From: JAFMKE01 sp047621945
Lineage (GTDB): Bacteria > Bacteroidota > Bacteroidia > Chitinophagales > UBA8649
Direction: 5' to 3'
Length of the DNA: 56,182 nucleotides
Assembly: GCA_047621945.1 (NCBI GenBank)
Contig: JBLHMK010000003.1
Coordinates: forward strand, 1-56,182
The position numbers were made by a program, and so were the translations under genes. Shown in pieces: positions 8,527-16,680 of this stretch (position 1 is its first letter; each line of letters starts with the position of its first letter). The notes under the pieces were generated by a model that was not told the origin of the DNA, ran no database searches, and was given only the letters and a program-made list of their open reading frames with translations.

Positions 8527-9498
8527 CTATTTTATAGGATAGGTAACTTTAGTGTTCCATTTTCTTGGGTCGCTTTCGGCTTCAGGGTCAGTTATATATT
8601 CTTCAATAGCTGGTCCAACATATTCTAGCTCATTAGCAATTAGGTAACCCTCAATAAGCCCATGAACTTCTGCTAAGCCTTCATAAGCGCCATAGTAATC
8701 AACCATAACGGCTTTCGATTCGGGTATAGTAATTATTGTAGTTCCCTCAGGTGCTTTTGTTCCAGAGACCACAGGTATGGCTGCTGCAAGGTCAGTACGC
8801 ATATTTTCCATATCCCAGGTAAAGTATAAGCCAGAGGGCATTCCACCTTCCATGGTTACTCCAGATTCCATAATTTTCATATAATTGTTTGCGTAAAAAG
8901 ATTGAATTTCAGTAATATCAGTCTCTTCTCGAATCGCAACATAATGCTTCTCGGTCATGTCTATTTCTTTTACCTGCATGCTTGGAGCTTCAGCTGGAAT
9001 GTTTTCTGCATGAGATTTTAATAACTCAAGACCTTCCTCAAAATCAGGACCTACCATTTTGTCCATATTCATAAACAAAGCAGCGATGCCCTTTAGTTGA
9101 CCATGAAATCCCCATTTAACTTCTGTTCCTCCTTCTATTTCTGCTACTTGAACATATCCGTCAGATTCGCTTTCAAAAGGGTCTAAGAAATGGGTGTGAT
9201 ACTTTACTTCTTCTCCTTCTATAAGACTGGTCATGTTCATTTCTCCAGCACCTGAGTTTTCACTCGTCCAAGAATAGCCACTTTCTATTTCTCCGTCAGT
9301 TCCGGAAAGCATCCATTCCATGGTGGAATCTTTGGCGTACCAAGGAGACCAATGTTGCCAATTCTCAAAATATTTCACTTGTTGCCAGACCACATCAGCA
9401 GGTGCGTCTATAACTATTGAACGCTCTACGGCGTAATCTTTCTTACAAGAGCTAAACACTAGTAAAGCGGGTATGATCAAAAAGAGTATTTTTTTCAT
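8527..9498 (-). CDS. Lipoprotein with SRPBCC and GyrI-like ligand-binding domains
   Basis: 323 residues. A lipobox (LLVFSSC, Cys18) indicates a lipid-anchored envelope protein. Residues 22-165 match the SRPBCC (START/polyketide cyclase-like) pattern: RSIVIDAPADVVWQQVKYFENWQHWSPW and GGTEVKWGFHGQ. Residues 175-323 resemble the GyrI/SOUL-type effector-binding fold (VKEIDMTEKHYVAIREETD, SGLYFTWD, AVMVDYYGAYEGL). SRPBCC-GyrI fusions are common as cytoplasmic proteins; a lipoprotein form suggests binding of a hydrophobic ligand in the periplasm. It lies 42 bases after the hydrolase gene and may be cotranscribed. Confidence 0.8.
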   Translation of the reverse strand: MKKILFLIIPALLVFSSCKKDYAVERSIVIDAPADVVWQQVKYFENWQHWSPWYAKDSTMEWMLSGTDGEIESGYSWTSENSGAGEMNMTSLIEGEEVKYHTHFLDPFESESDGYVQVAEIEGGTEVKWGFHGQLKGIAALFMNMDKMVGPDFEEGLELLKSHAENIPAEAPSMQVKEIDMTEKHYVAIREETDITEIQSFYANNYMKIMESGVTMEGGMPSGLYFTWDMENMRTDLAAAIPVVSGTKAPEGTTIITIPESKAVMVDYYGAYEGLAEVHGLIEGYLIANELEYVGPAIEEYITDPEAESDPRKWNTKVTYPIK

Positions 9499-9540
9499 AG
9501 GTCTAGGTTTGAGTAATAAATATAAGGAATTTAGAATAAT

Positions 9541-10368
9541 TTAGTATAACTCATCAAAGATGGAGGTCTCTTCAAAAGAGTCGTTAAGTATTTCATATAC
9601 GGTATGATGATAAGCTGAATGTTTGGGCAAATTGTTATGCCTTCCACCTTTAATACGGATTAAATGACTTCTCTTGTTCAACTGACTTAGCTTAAGGGCA
9701 TGTCGATATGGGATAAGTTTATCATCTGTGCCATGAATAATGAAAATAGGGCACTTCACATTTTGAATATGCTGATCGGTCCGAATGTGATAATTTAAAA
9801 TGGAGGCAACGGGTAAAAAAGGAAGGTACATTTTGATTAGATGATACATACTGTAATATGGCGAATCTAAAATCAACTTTTTAGGATGATTACTAGCTGC
9901 TAAACTAGCAGAGAATCCGGAACCGATGCTTCTTCCGTAGATTATGATATCGCTTTCCGCATAAAATTTCTTAAGATATTTATAAGCTATCTGAGTGTCT
10001 AATTCAATATTCCTTTCGGAACGTTTACCTGTTGATTTTCCAAAACCACGATAATCAATTACAAAGAAATCGAAACCCTTACTTAAAAAATCTCTTGCAT
10101 ATTTTCCCCATCCTTTAATACTTCGCGTATTTCCTTTGAAATAGAAAACGACCCCTTTGCTTTTGGGTAATTGAAAATGTAAGCCATTAATTAGCTCATC
10201 ATCTTCTGTGTCAAGAAAAAATTCGTAATGTGGATATTCAAACTGATATTTAAAATCCAAGTCTAATTTTTCAGGATGGAATAGAAAAAGTTCTTGAGTG
10301 TAGTAAAAAATCAAACAAATGCCGAGGTATACTAGAGCTATGATACCTATCCATTCTAAAATTGTCAT
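9541..10368 (-). CDS. Membrane-anchored alpha/beta hydrolase (Bem46/ABHD-like)
   Basis: 275 residues. A single N-terminal membrane segment (about 5-24) is followed by an alpha/beta hydrolase domain. The oxyanion region is FYFKGNTRSIKGW, the DYRGFGKSTG strand-turn is typical of the Bem46/ABHD12-17 group, the nucleophile is Ser147 in GRSIGSG, the acid lies in IHGTDDKLIPY and the histidine in KGGRHNN. The catalytic triad therefore looks complete. The substrate is not predictable; relatives act on lipid or thioester substrates at membranes. A TACCTTTC (7 of 8 bases of the promoter consensus) lies 3 bases before the start. Confidence 0.85.
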   Translation of the reverse strand: MTILEWIGIIALVYLGICLIFYYTQELFLFHPEKLDLDFKYQFEYPHYEFFLDTEDDELINGLHFQLPKSKGVVFYFKGNTRSIKGWGKYARDFLSKGFDFFVIDYRGFGKSTGKRSERNIELDTQIAYKYLKKFYAESDIIIYGRSIGSGFSASLAASNHPKKLILDSPYYSMYHLIKMYLPFLPVASILNYHIRTDQHIQNVKCPIFIIHGTDDKLIPYRHALKLSQLNKRSHLIRIKGGRHNNLPKHSAYHHTVYEILNDSFEETSIFDELY

Positions 10369-10413
10369 ACTGAAAGGTAGCTATAATTAACGGAAAAATA
10401 ATTTTGGAATAGA

Positions 10414-13140
10414 CTAAAAGTTAAACTCTAAGGTGTCGCCTGGTTTGAATTTGTCAGAGTCCTTTGCATCAGGTTTTTCTTCAGATTTTGGTTCAGCCTT
10501 AATTGGCTCTTTTTCAAGCTTGACTTCTGTTTGATCTATAACCTCCGCTTCCTCAACTGGGTCAGGGATTACTTTTTCAGGCTCCTTTTCTTCAGGTATT
10601 ACTGGTTTCTCGACTTCAAGTAATTTGATTTTCCCACTAATTGGATAAGCGCTTAATTTGTTGCCGAGTGCTTTCCACCCTTTTACATCAATAAACTCAT
10701 GAAGATCTACTTGTTCTTCTATTTTTTCTTTACTCTTTCCTTTTAAAACATTGAACTGAACTGTGGCTTGATCTTCTGAAGAAACGACTGCAATGCTGGA
10801 TCTTTTATGATCAGTAATAAAGTGAAATTTTTGTCCTTCACTTTTAGTTTCTATATGGAATCTCTTTACATAATGCTCCTTTGATTCACCATCATAGTAG
10901 ATGCAAGAAATTGCGCGTTCTTCTTGATATTTTTCTACTAGGAGAATGTTCGCCATATCATATCGATGGGATAACTCAAAATTAGTCAACTCATATTCGC
11001 CTGCTTTAAAAACAATCAATATTTGATCTCCAGTATTGAAATTTCCTAAGTAATCACCCCGTTCATCTTTGTTTAAACGACCCACAGTTTGGTCTATCCA
11101 AATATCTACACCACCTAAGGTTGATGCACCTAAGGATTTTTGTTCTACCTTTCGAATAGGGTACTTAGTAATAACATTACCTGCAGAATTTCTTCCCTTT
11201 ATCGATAATTCCCCAAAGTCATAATCGAATTGTTTTTGACGGGCTTTTGCGTTTGCACTTAATTGTATGCTTACAATTTCTTCTTCGCTATTTGGGTGAA
11301 CAGCAAAGTAAATTACTTTAGCCTTATCCGACTTAGTAAGCGGGTACTCTTTATCTCTGGTAATCGATGTTACAGCAAATCTTTTTACATAATTCTTACC
11401 ATCTGGGAGGTTGGCATAGATCAAGTGGTAAATGGTTCGTTCATCGCCTTTTTTCCAGACTGCTACATGAAGGATATCTTTCCCCACGAATTTTTTGTCT
11501 TCGATTCTAGAGACGACCATAGCACCATCTTTTCGAAAGATAATTACATCATCAATATCGCTGCAATCACAGACAAAATCGTCCTTTTTCAATCCAAAGC
11601 CAATAAATCCTTCAGCACGATTGACGTACAATTTGGAGTTGATTGCAGCTACTTGGCTGATTTCGATGTTTTCAAAGTTGCGAATTTCAGTTTTTCGCTC
11701 TTGCCCTTTACCATACTTCGTTAACAAGTTGTCAAAATAGGCAATCGCATAATCTGTTAAGTTTGCCAAATGATGAGCAACAACTTCTAATTCTTTTTCC
11801 AAATTCTTGATGTACTCATCCGCTTTGAATGAATCAAACTTGGAAATTCGTTTTATTTTTATTTCTGTAAGCTTAGCAATATCCTCATCCGTGAGATCTC
11901 GAATCAAGCTTATGGCATCCTTATCTTTACTAGGCTTTGAAGGGGTAGAAATGAATTTGTAAAGACCGGTATAGATGTTTTGAATTACTTCTTCCCAAGT
12001 TTCAGCTTCCTCTATATCTCGATAAATTCTATGCTCAATAAAAATCTTCTCAAGAGAAGACATGTGCCATTTTTCATTAAGCTCAGTTTGCTTAATTTCT
12101 AACTCTCTTTTAAGTAAAGCCTTGGTGTTCTCTGTGGAGGTTTGAAGTATATCTTCAACACTCAAGAAATGCGGTTTATCATTGATAATTACGCAAGCGT
12201 TCGGTGAAATACTTTGTTCACATTGTGTAAAAGCATAAAGCGCATCAATAGTCACATCAGGAGAAACGCCTGCTTGCAATTCTATTTCTATTTCGACGTC
12301 CTTAGCGGTATTGTCGACTATCTTTTTAATTTTAATTTTTCCTTTATCCCCAGCTTTAATGATTGAGTCAATTAAGGAAGATGTGGTGGTCGCGAATGGG
12401 ATTTCTTTAATCTTTAAAAACTTCTTATCGCTTACTTCAATTTTCGCTCTAACTTTCACTTTACCACCTCGCTTACCCGCATGGTAATCATTGACATCTA
12501 CATACCCTCCAGTATCGAAATCAGGGTAAATTGTTACTTTTTTACCTTTTAAGATTTTGATAGAAGCTTGAATTAGCTCGATGAAATTATGTGGAAGAAT
12601 TTTAGTAGAAAGACCTACAGCAATCCCTTCCACTCCTTGAGAAAGTAAAAGAGGAAACTTAGCTGGCAAAGCAAGAGGTTCATTTTTTCTACCATCATAT
12701 GATAGTTGCCAATCCGTGGTTTCTTTATTAAAAAGAACATCTAAGGCGAACTTGGTTAAACGAGCTTCAATATATCTTGGCGCTGCAGCTCTATCGCCAG
12801 TTCGAACATCTCCCCAGTTTCCCTGGCAATCAATCAATAAGTTCTTTTGTCCTAGCTTGACTAATGCATCGCCGATGGCGGCATCCCCGTGTGGGTGATA
12901 TTGCATGGTTTGACCGATGATATTCGCAACTTTATGAAAACGACCATCATCCATTTCCTTCATGGCATGCAAGATTCTTCTTTGAACGGGTTTCATCCCG
13001 TCATTGATAAGTGGAACGGCACGCTCAAGAATAACATAACTGGCATAGTCCAAGAACCAATCTTGGTACATTCCATCTACCTTGATTACATTACTTGGAT
13101 TCTGCGCTGAATTATCTTCGTTCTGATTGATTTCGTCCAT
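10414..13140 (-). CDS. parC: DNA topoisomerase IV subunit A
   Basis: 908 residues. Type IIA topoisomerase A subunit: breaks and rejoins both DNA strands to decatenate chromosomes, together with ParE. The catalytic tyrosine is Tyr123 in AAPRYIEARLT; the helix before it carries YHPHGDAAIGDAL, with Ala87 where E. coli GyrA has Ser83 of the quinolone pocket. That residue choice may lower quinolone affinity at this target (inference). The C-terminal domain is a degenerate beta-pinwheel without a GyrA box, which favours ParC over GyrA. An acidic Glu/Pro/Lys tail of about 60 residues ends in a short GDTLEFNF peptide. parE is not adjacent, unlike the parE-parC pairs I recall from many relatives. Confidence 0.92.
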   Translation of the reverse strand: MDEINQNEDNSAQNPSNVIKVDGMYQDWFLDYASYVILERAVPLINDGMKPVQRRILHAMKEMDDGRFHKVANIIGQTMQYHPHGDAAIGDALVKLGQKNLLIDCQGNWGDVRTGDRAAAPRYIEARLTKFALDVLFNKETTDWQLSYDGRKNEPLALPAKFPLLLSQGVEGIAVGLSTKILPHNFIELIQASIKILKGKKVTIYPDFDTGGYVDVNDYHAGKRGGKVKVRAKIEVSDKKFLKIKEIPFATTTSSLIDSIIKAGDKGKIKIKKIVDNTAKDVEIEIELQAGVSPDVTIDALYAFTQCEQSISPNACVIINDKPHFLSVEDILQTSTENTKALLKRELEIKQTELNEKWHMSSLEKIFIEHRIYRDIEEAETWEEVIQNIYTGLYKFISTPSKPSKDKDAISLIRDLTDEDIAKLTEIKIKRISKFDSFKADEYIKNLEKELEVVAHHLANLTDYAIAYFDNLLTKYGKGQERKTEIRNFENIEISQVAAINSKLYVNRAEGFIGFGLKKDDFVCDCSDIDDVIIFRKDGAMVVSRIEDKKFVGKDILHVAVWKKGDERTIYHLIYANLPDGKNYVKRFAVTSITRDKEYPLTKSDKAKVIYFAVHPNSEEEIVSIQLSANAKARQKQFDYDFGELSIKGRNSAGNVITKYPIRKVEQKSLGASTLGGVDIWIDQTVGRLNKDERGDYLGNFNTGDQILIVFKAGEYELTNFELSHRYDMANILLVEKYQEERAISCIYYDGESKEHYVKRFHIETKSEGQKFHFITDHKRSSIAVVSSEDQATVQFNVLKGKSKEKIEEQVDLHEFIDVKGWKALGNKLSAYPISGKIKLLEVEKPVIPEEKEPEKVIPDPVEEAEVIDQTEVKLEKEPIKAEPKSEEKPDAKDSDKFKPGDTLEFNF

Positions 13141-13203
13141 TTAATCTTTGGTCTTTACCCGGCATGATAAGCACAAATAGGTTTAACACGCCTTCAACAG
13201 ATG

Positions 13204-13239
13204 CAAAGATAAATGCTTTTAAATATTACAAAAGCATTT
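13204..13239 (-). promoter_or_regulatory. parC promoter overlapped by a perfect inverted repeat
   Basis: Reading the minus strand, TTTG (complement of 13229-13232) and TATCTTTG (complement of 13204-13211) are 17 bases apart, a good match to the Bacteroidota -33/-7 promoter. It would start transcription about 57-60 bases before the parC ATG. A perfect 10-base inverted repeat, AAATGCTTTT (13211-13220) and AAAAGCATTT (13230-13239) with a 9-base spacer, covers the spacer and both core elements, as an operator would. It is not followed by a T-run on the minus strand, so it is not an obvious bcp terminator. Confidence 0.6.
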
Positions 13240-13292
13240 CTATCCACACCTTTCTAAGTATAACTAATAAAAATGGAGCAAGTACTGAACAA

Positions 13293-13754
13293 CTATTGAC
13301 TCAATAGCTCTTTAATCTGCTCAGTTGCCGCTTTGGTTTTTACTTTTGAAATAACCTCAATTATCTTATCATTCTCATCAATAAGGAAAGTTGTTCGATG
13401 TGTTCCATCATATTCTCTGCCCATAAATTTTTTCTTACCCCAGACTCCATAAGCATGATGTACAGTCAAATCGGTGTCTGCAATTAAGGAGAACGGAAGG
13501 TCGTATTTATCAATGAATTTTAAATGCGATTTTTCACCTTGACTGCTTACACCAATAACAACGAATCCCATATCTTGGAGTTCGCTAAAATGGTCCCTAA
13601 AGTTACATGCATTTGCGGTGCATCCCGGTGTGTTGTCTTTTGGATAGAAGTAAAGGATTTTCTTTTTTCCTTTAAATTGATCCAAGCTGATGGTGGCCCC
13701 ATTTTGATCTATTGCTTCAAAGCTAGGTGCTTTATCGCCATGTTGTAAATTCAT
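13293..13754 (-). CDS. bcp: Thiol peroxidase Bcp (atypical/2-Cys peroxiredoxin)
   Basis: 153 residues, the standard Bcp length. It reduces H2O2 and organic hydroperoxides in the cytoplasm using thioredoxin. The peroxidatic Cys45 lies in YPKDNTPGCTANAC, with the resolving Cys50 five residues on, as in E. coli Bcp. The conserved FSLIADTD and TFLIDENDKI strands follow. It is transcribed from a promoter at 13787-13794 divergently to the Nif3-like gene, and parC is 152 bases downstream with a separate promoter. Confidence 0.95.
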   Translation of the reverse strand: MNLQHGDKAPSFEAIDQNGATISLDQFKGKKKILYFYPKDNTPGCTANACNFRDHFSELQDMGFVVIGVSSQGEKSHLKFIDKYDLPFSLIADTDLTVHHAYGVWGKKKFMGREYDGTHRTTFLIDENDKIIEVISKVKTKAATEQIKELLSQ

Positions 13755-13786
13755 TTATCTGTTGTTTATTTATTCATTTAACGATT

Positions 13787-13794
13787 CAAAGATA
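13787..13794 (-). promoter_or_regulatory. bcp promoter -7 element
   Basis: The minus strand reads TATCTTTG, an exact TAnnTTTG. ATTG (complement of 13814-13817) lies 19 bases upstream as a partial -33 TTTG. The predicted leader is about 25 bases. Confidence 0.55.
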
Positions 13795-13860
13795 AAGTTT
13801 GTTCGTCTTTAGACAATTACTTCCTTAGAAACCTCATAAAATCTCAGTAAATTTACTTTT

Positions 13861-14958
13861 ATGATTATACAAGAGCTTATTAATTTTTTGGAAGAAATAG
13901 CCCCTCCAGCTTTACAAGAAAGTTATGATAACGCTGGTTTGATTGTTGGTGACGCTAAACAAGAGTTTACGAAAGCCATTGTTTGTTTGGATGCCATCGA
14001 AGAAGTTATTGATGAAGCTATTCAAAAAGGGGCAAATTTGGTTATTGCTCATCATCCTATTGTATTTAGTGGCATCAAGAAACTGAATGGCAAAAATTAC
14101 GTGGAGAGAACGGTCATCAAAGCGATTAAGAATGATATAGCAATCTATGCTATCCATACCAACCTAGATAATGTTAATGATGGCGTTAACAAAAAGATTG
14201 CGGATAAGTTAGGGCTCGAGGATGTGGAAATTTTATCTCCTAAAATGAATTGCCTTTCGAAAGTAGTGTGCTTTGTCCCATTGAATGCAAAGAAGAAGGT
14301 ATTGCAAGCCATGTTTGAGGCTGGTGCTGGTCGAATTGGTAATTATAGTGAAGCTAGTTTTTCACATGAAGGTGAGGGGACGTTTAAAGGGAATTCAAGT
14401 AGTAAGCCCGCTATAGGAGAGCTTAATAAACTAGAAAAAGTAAAAGAAGCCAGAGTGGAGGTTTTGGTGGAAAATTATAGGTTGAGTAAGGTGCTAAGCG
14501 CTATGCAAGATGAACATCCTTATGAAGAGGTCGCTTATGATGTTATTGAATTGAAAAATGTACATAATGAAATAGGTGCAGGAATGATTGGAGTTCTCCC
14601 TAAAGAACTGGAGGTTTCACAATTTTTTAAAATGCTTCAGGAGGAATTTCAGGTGCCTGTTGTACGACACACCACTTTTGTAAAGGATAAAATAAGGCGA
14701 GTTGCATTATGTGGCGGGTCTGGAAGTTTTTTGCTTTCCTTGGCGAAACGAAAAAATGCAGATGTTTTTTTAACAGGTGATTTTAGGTACCATGAATTTT
14801 TTGATGCTGATAATCAGTTGATTATAGCAGATGTCGGGCACTACGAAAGTGAACAATTTACTTCCGAGCTTTTAATAGAGAATTTGAACAAAAAATTTCG
14901 TAATTTTGCATTCCTTTTGACGGAAATAAACACAAATCCAGTAAACTATTTTATATAA
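13861..14958 (+). CDS. Nif3-like dinuclear metal protein (YqfO type, with inserted domain)
   Basis: 365 residues, the long form of the NIF3/YbgI family. The metal-binding ends of the fold are visible: VIAHHPIVFSG near residue 63, IYAIHTNLD at about 97, and VGHYESEQF at about 324. Between them, about residues 130-245, is the CutA/PII-like insert (KVVCFVPLNAKKKVLQAMFEAGAG, then NYRLSKVLSAMQDEHPYEEVAYDV) that defines YqfO-type proteins. Members form toroidal hexamers and some act as GTP cyclohydrolase I-like enzymes; the cellular role is unsettled. Only 6 bases separate it from the zinc-ribbon gene, a pairing I recall as common in bacteria. Confidence 0.92.
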   Translation: MIIQELINFLEEIAPPALQESYDNAGLIVGDAKQEFTKAIVCLDAIEEVIDEAIQKGANLVIAHHPIVFSGIKKLNGKNYVERTVIKAIKNDIAIYAIHTNLDNVNDGVNKKIADKLGLEDVEILSPKMNCLSKVVCFVPLNAKKKVLQAMFEAGAGRIGNYSEASFSHEGEGTFKGNSSSKPAIGELNKLEKVKEARVEVLVENYRLSKVLSAMQDEHPYEEVAYDVIELKNVHNEIGAGMIGVLPKELEVSQFFKMLQEEFQVPVVRHTTFVKDKIRRVALCGGSGSFLLSLAKRKNADVFLTGDFRYHEFFDADNQLIIADVGHYESEQFTSELLIENLNKKFRNFAFLLTEINTNPVNYFI

Positions 14959-14964
14959 ATACAG

Positions 14965-15711
14965 ATGGCAAAGAAAGAACTTACAGCAGCGGAAAAAATG
15001 GGAGCCTTGAACAATCTTCAAAAGATTGATACAAAAATTGATAAAATTCAGACTCTAAAAGGTGAGCTTCCAATGGAAGTTGAGGACTTAGAAGATGAGT
15101 TAGCAGGTCTTAATACTCGTATTGGTAAAATCGATGATGAGATTAAGGAAGTTGAAGAAGAATTAAGCGGTAGAGAAATTTCAATAAAAAAATCTAATGA
15201 GCTAATCAGCAAGTATGAGAAGCAAATGGATAATGTAAAGAATAGTCGTGAATTTGACGCATTGACTAAAGAAGTTGGAATGCAGAAGCTAGAGATTCAA
15301 TTAGCTGAAAAGAAAATCAGACATGCTAAAGAAAACTTGGATAGCAAGAAAGCTTACTTTGATGAAAGTAAAGCAAAAGTTGCTGGTTTTGACGAGCAAT
15401 TGAAAGAGAAGCAAGAAGAACTAGAGCGTATTACTAAGGAAACTGATGCTGAAGAAAAGTCATTGGTGACTAAATCTGAAAAAGCACGTGGAAAAGTTGA
15501 AGAGTCATTATTAAAAGCTTACGATCGTATTCGTAAAGCATATAAAGATGGTTTAGCTATAGTAAGTGTAGAAAGAGATTCATGCGGTGGCTGCCATGCA
15601 ACTATCCCACCTCAAGTTCAAATTGACATTGATGATCAAAAGAAAATTATTATTTGTGAGCATTGTGGAAGAATATTAGTTCCAGATTACGAAGTTGTAA
15701 AGCAACTATAA
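14965..15711 (+). CDS. Coiled-coil protein with C4 zinc ribbon (DUF164/CT398-like)
   Basis: 248 residues. Residues 1-190 are almost all charged heptads forming a long antiparallel coiled coil. The C-terminus carries a zinc ribbon: CGGC at about 211-214 and CEHCGRILVPD at about 231, giving four cysteines. CT398-type relatives bind sigma54 or flagellar and secretion factors in other phyla, but no flagella are expected here, so the partner is unknown. It is cotranscribed with the Nif3-like gene and followed by a strong terminator 20 bases after the stop. Confidence 0.9.
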   Translation: MAKKELTAAEKMGALNNLQKIDTKIDKIQTLKGELPMEVEDLEDELAGLNTRIGKIDDEIKEVEEELSGREISIKKSNELISKYEKQMDNVKNSREFDALTKEVGMQKLEIQLAEKKIRHAKENLDSKKAYFDESKAKVAGFDEQLKEKQEELERITKETDAEEKSLVTKSEKARGKVEESLLKAYDRIRKAYKDGLAIVSVERDSCGGCHATIPPQVQIDIDDQKKIIICEHCGRILVPDYEVVKQL

Positions 15712-15731
15712 GCAAATAAATACTTACGAGA

Positions 15732-15766
15732 AGCCCAATTTTGACATTCAAAATTGGGCTTTTTTA
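15732..15766 (+). terminator. Rho-independent terminator after the Nif3/zinc-ribbon operon
   Basis: A perfect 12-base stem, AGCCCAATTTTG (15732-15743) and CAAAATTGGGCT (15749-15760), has a 5-base loop and is followed by a T-run to 15765. Confidence 0.93.
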
Positions 15767-15795
15767 TGAATAGGCATGTATTTAGGCTAAACATT

Positions 15796-16260
15796 ATGAT
15801 GGATACAAGTATTATTTTAAGCATTTTTTTAGGAGTCGGATTGTTTGCCGCAGTAGAATTTAGAGTTTTTATGCCTTTGATAGCTTTAAGTGTGGCTAAT
15901 TATTTTGGGGTAGTGCCTCTTGGTTAATCCTTTGCTTGGTCGGCGCTTTTCCTGCCATGATTGCTTTGGGAATTGCCGCAGTTTTGGAAATTGGAGCATA
16001 CTATATTCCATGGATAGATAACTTGTTGGAAACTGCAGCGGTGCATTTAGCAGCAATTGCCATAACCGGAGTTATAGCGGCAAGCTTAACTGATATAAGT
16101 CCCATGCTGACTTGGAGCTTCTCTTATGATGCTGTTTTTAGCAATCTTCGCTCCGGTAATCGCGATATTCTTTGTTGGATTGATTTTATTCTTCTTGTAT
16201 AAGTTTGTACGAAAATTTACAAAAAGGAAAGAAGCGAATTCTGTTCCAGATATTCAGTAG
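15796..16260 (+). pseudogene. DUF4126 membrane protein, frameshifted and internally deleted
   Basis: Three pieces of one DUF4126-like protein lie in order. Piece 1 (15796-15927) reads MMDTSIILSIFLGVGLFAA...VPLG then TAA. Piece 2, in another frame from about 15921 to 16110, reads VGAFPAMIALGIAAVLEIGA, YYIPWIDNLL, ITGVIAASLTDISPMLTW, the core signature. Piece 3, back in the first frame from about 16111 to the TAG at 16258, reads GASLMMLFLAIFAPVIAIFF and ends in a basic tail. The first junction is explained by a 1-base deletion near 15922. At the second, the expected middle segment (about 40-50 residues in relatives, from memory) is missing. The original product would have been an inner-membrane protein of unknown role. 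Two independent lesions make it non-functional. Confidence 0.8.
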
Positions 16261-16273
16261 ATCCGCTCTTTGA

Positions 16274-16668
16274 CTAGTTCAAAGATTTATGGTTTCTTTT
16301 AATCATCGCATTACTTTTCAAAAACCCTAGAGCCGAATAAAAACTTATTAGATCGTCGTCACAACTCAACCATTTACAAATGCTTGAGTTGCTCGTCCAT
16401 ATGTTCAGCTAATATTTTTTCCTACACCTTGTTTTTGATAGCTTGGCAGGACTTCAATTAAGGGGAGATACGCGGATAAAGTTTTATCTGAAATCGCATT
16501 AATGAAGCCTATCACTTTTTGATTCTGGATAGCCATTGTGATTTATGCGCTATTTTTAAGTATGGCAAACAATGTTTGCATTGAAGGTGGATTTGGCCAA
16601 GCAACAAAAAATTCTTCCATCATATTTTCAGGAAGAAGTCCTAAGGAGTTTTGGTAGATGAGAGCCAT
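16274..16668 (-). pseudogene. GNAT-family N-acetyltransferase, multiply broken
   Basis: The minus strand from the ATG at 16668 reads YQNSLGLLPENMMEEFFVAW then PNPPSMQTLFAILKNSA, then TAA (16543-16545). It continues in frame with MAIQNQKVIGFINAISDKT, SAYLPLIEVLPSYQKQGVGK, the acetyl-CoA-binding motif of a GNAT enzyme. A TGA follows (16405-16407), then a frameshifted stretch (EHMDEQLKHL, stop) and finally CDDDLISFYSALGFLKSNAM ending at 16274 in a third frame. At least two nonsense codons and two frameshifts are present. Adding the pieces gives about 130 residues, a normal single-domain GNAT length. It faces the DUF4126 pseudogene 13 bases away. Confidence 0.8.
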
Positions 16669-16680
16669 AATCTAAGCTAG

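Noticed and set aside
11263..11740. Antisense open frames inside parC, up to 153 residues.
   Set aside because: No recognisable domain, and the opposite strand clearly encodes the ParC C-terminal domain.
15936..16202. Open frame that could be called a small 88-residue membrane protein.
   Set aside because: It is only the middle fragment of the DUF4126 pseudogene; its N- and C-terminal pieces lie in another frame on both sides, and its last 20 residues are out-of-frame text.
15712..16680. tRNA or small RNA genes in the longest gene-poor stretch.
   Set aside because: No cloverleaf with a terminal CCA-like end or TTCGANTC arm could be found; the stretch is explained by one terminator and two pseudogenes.
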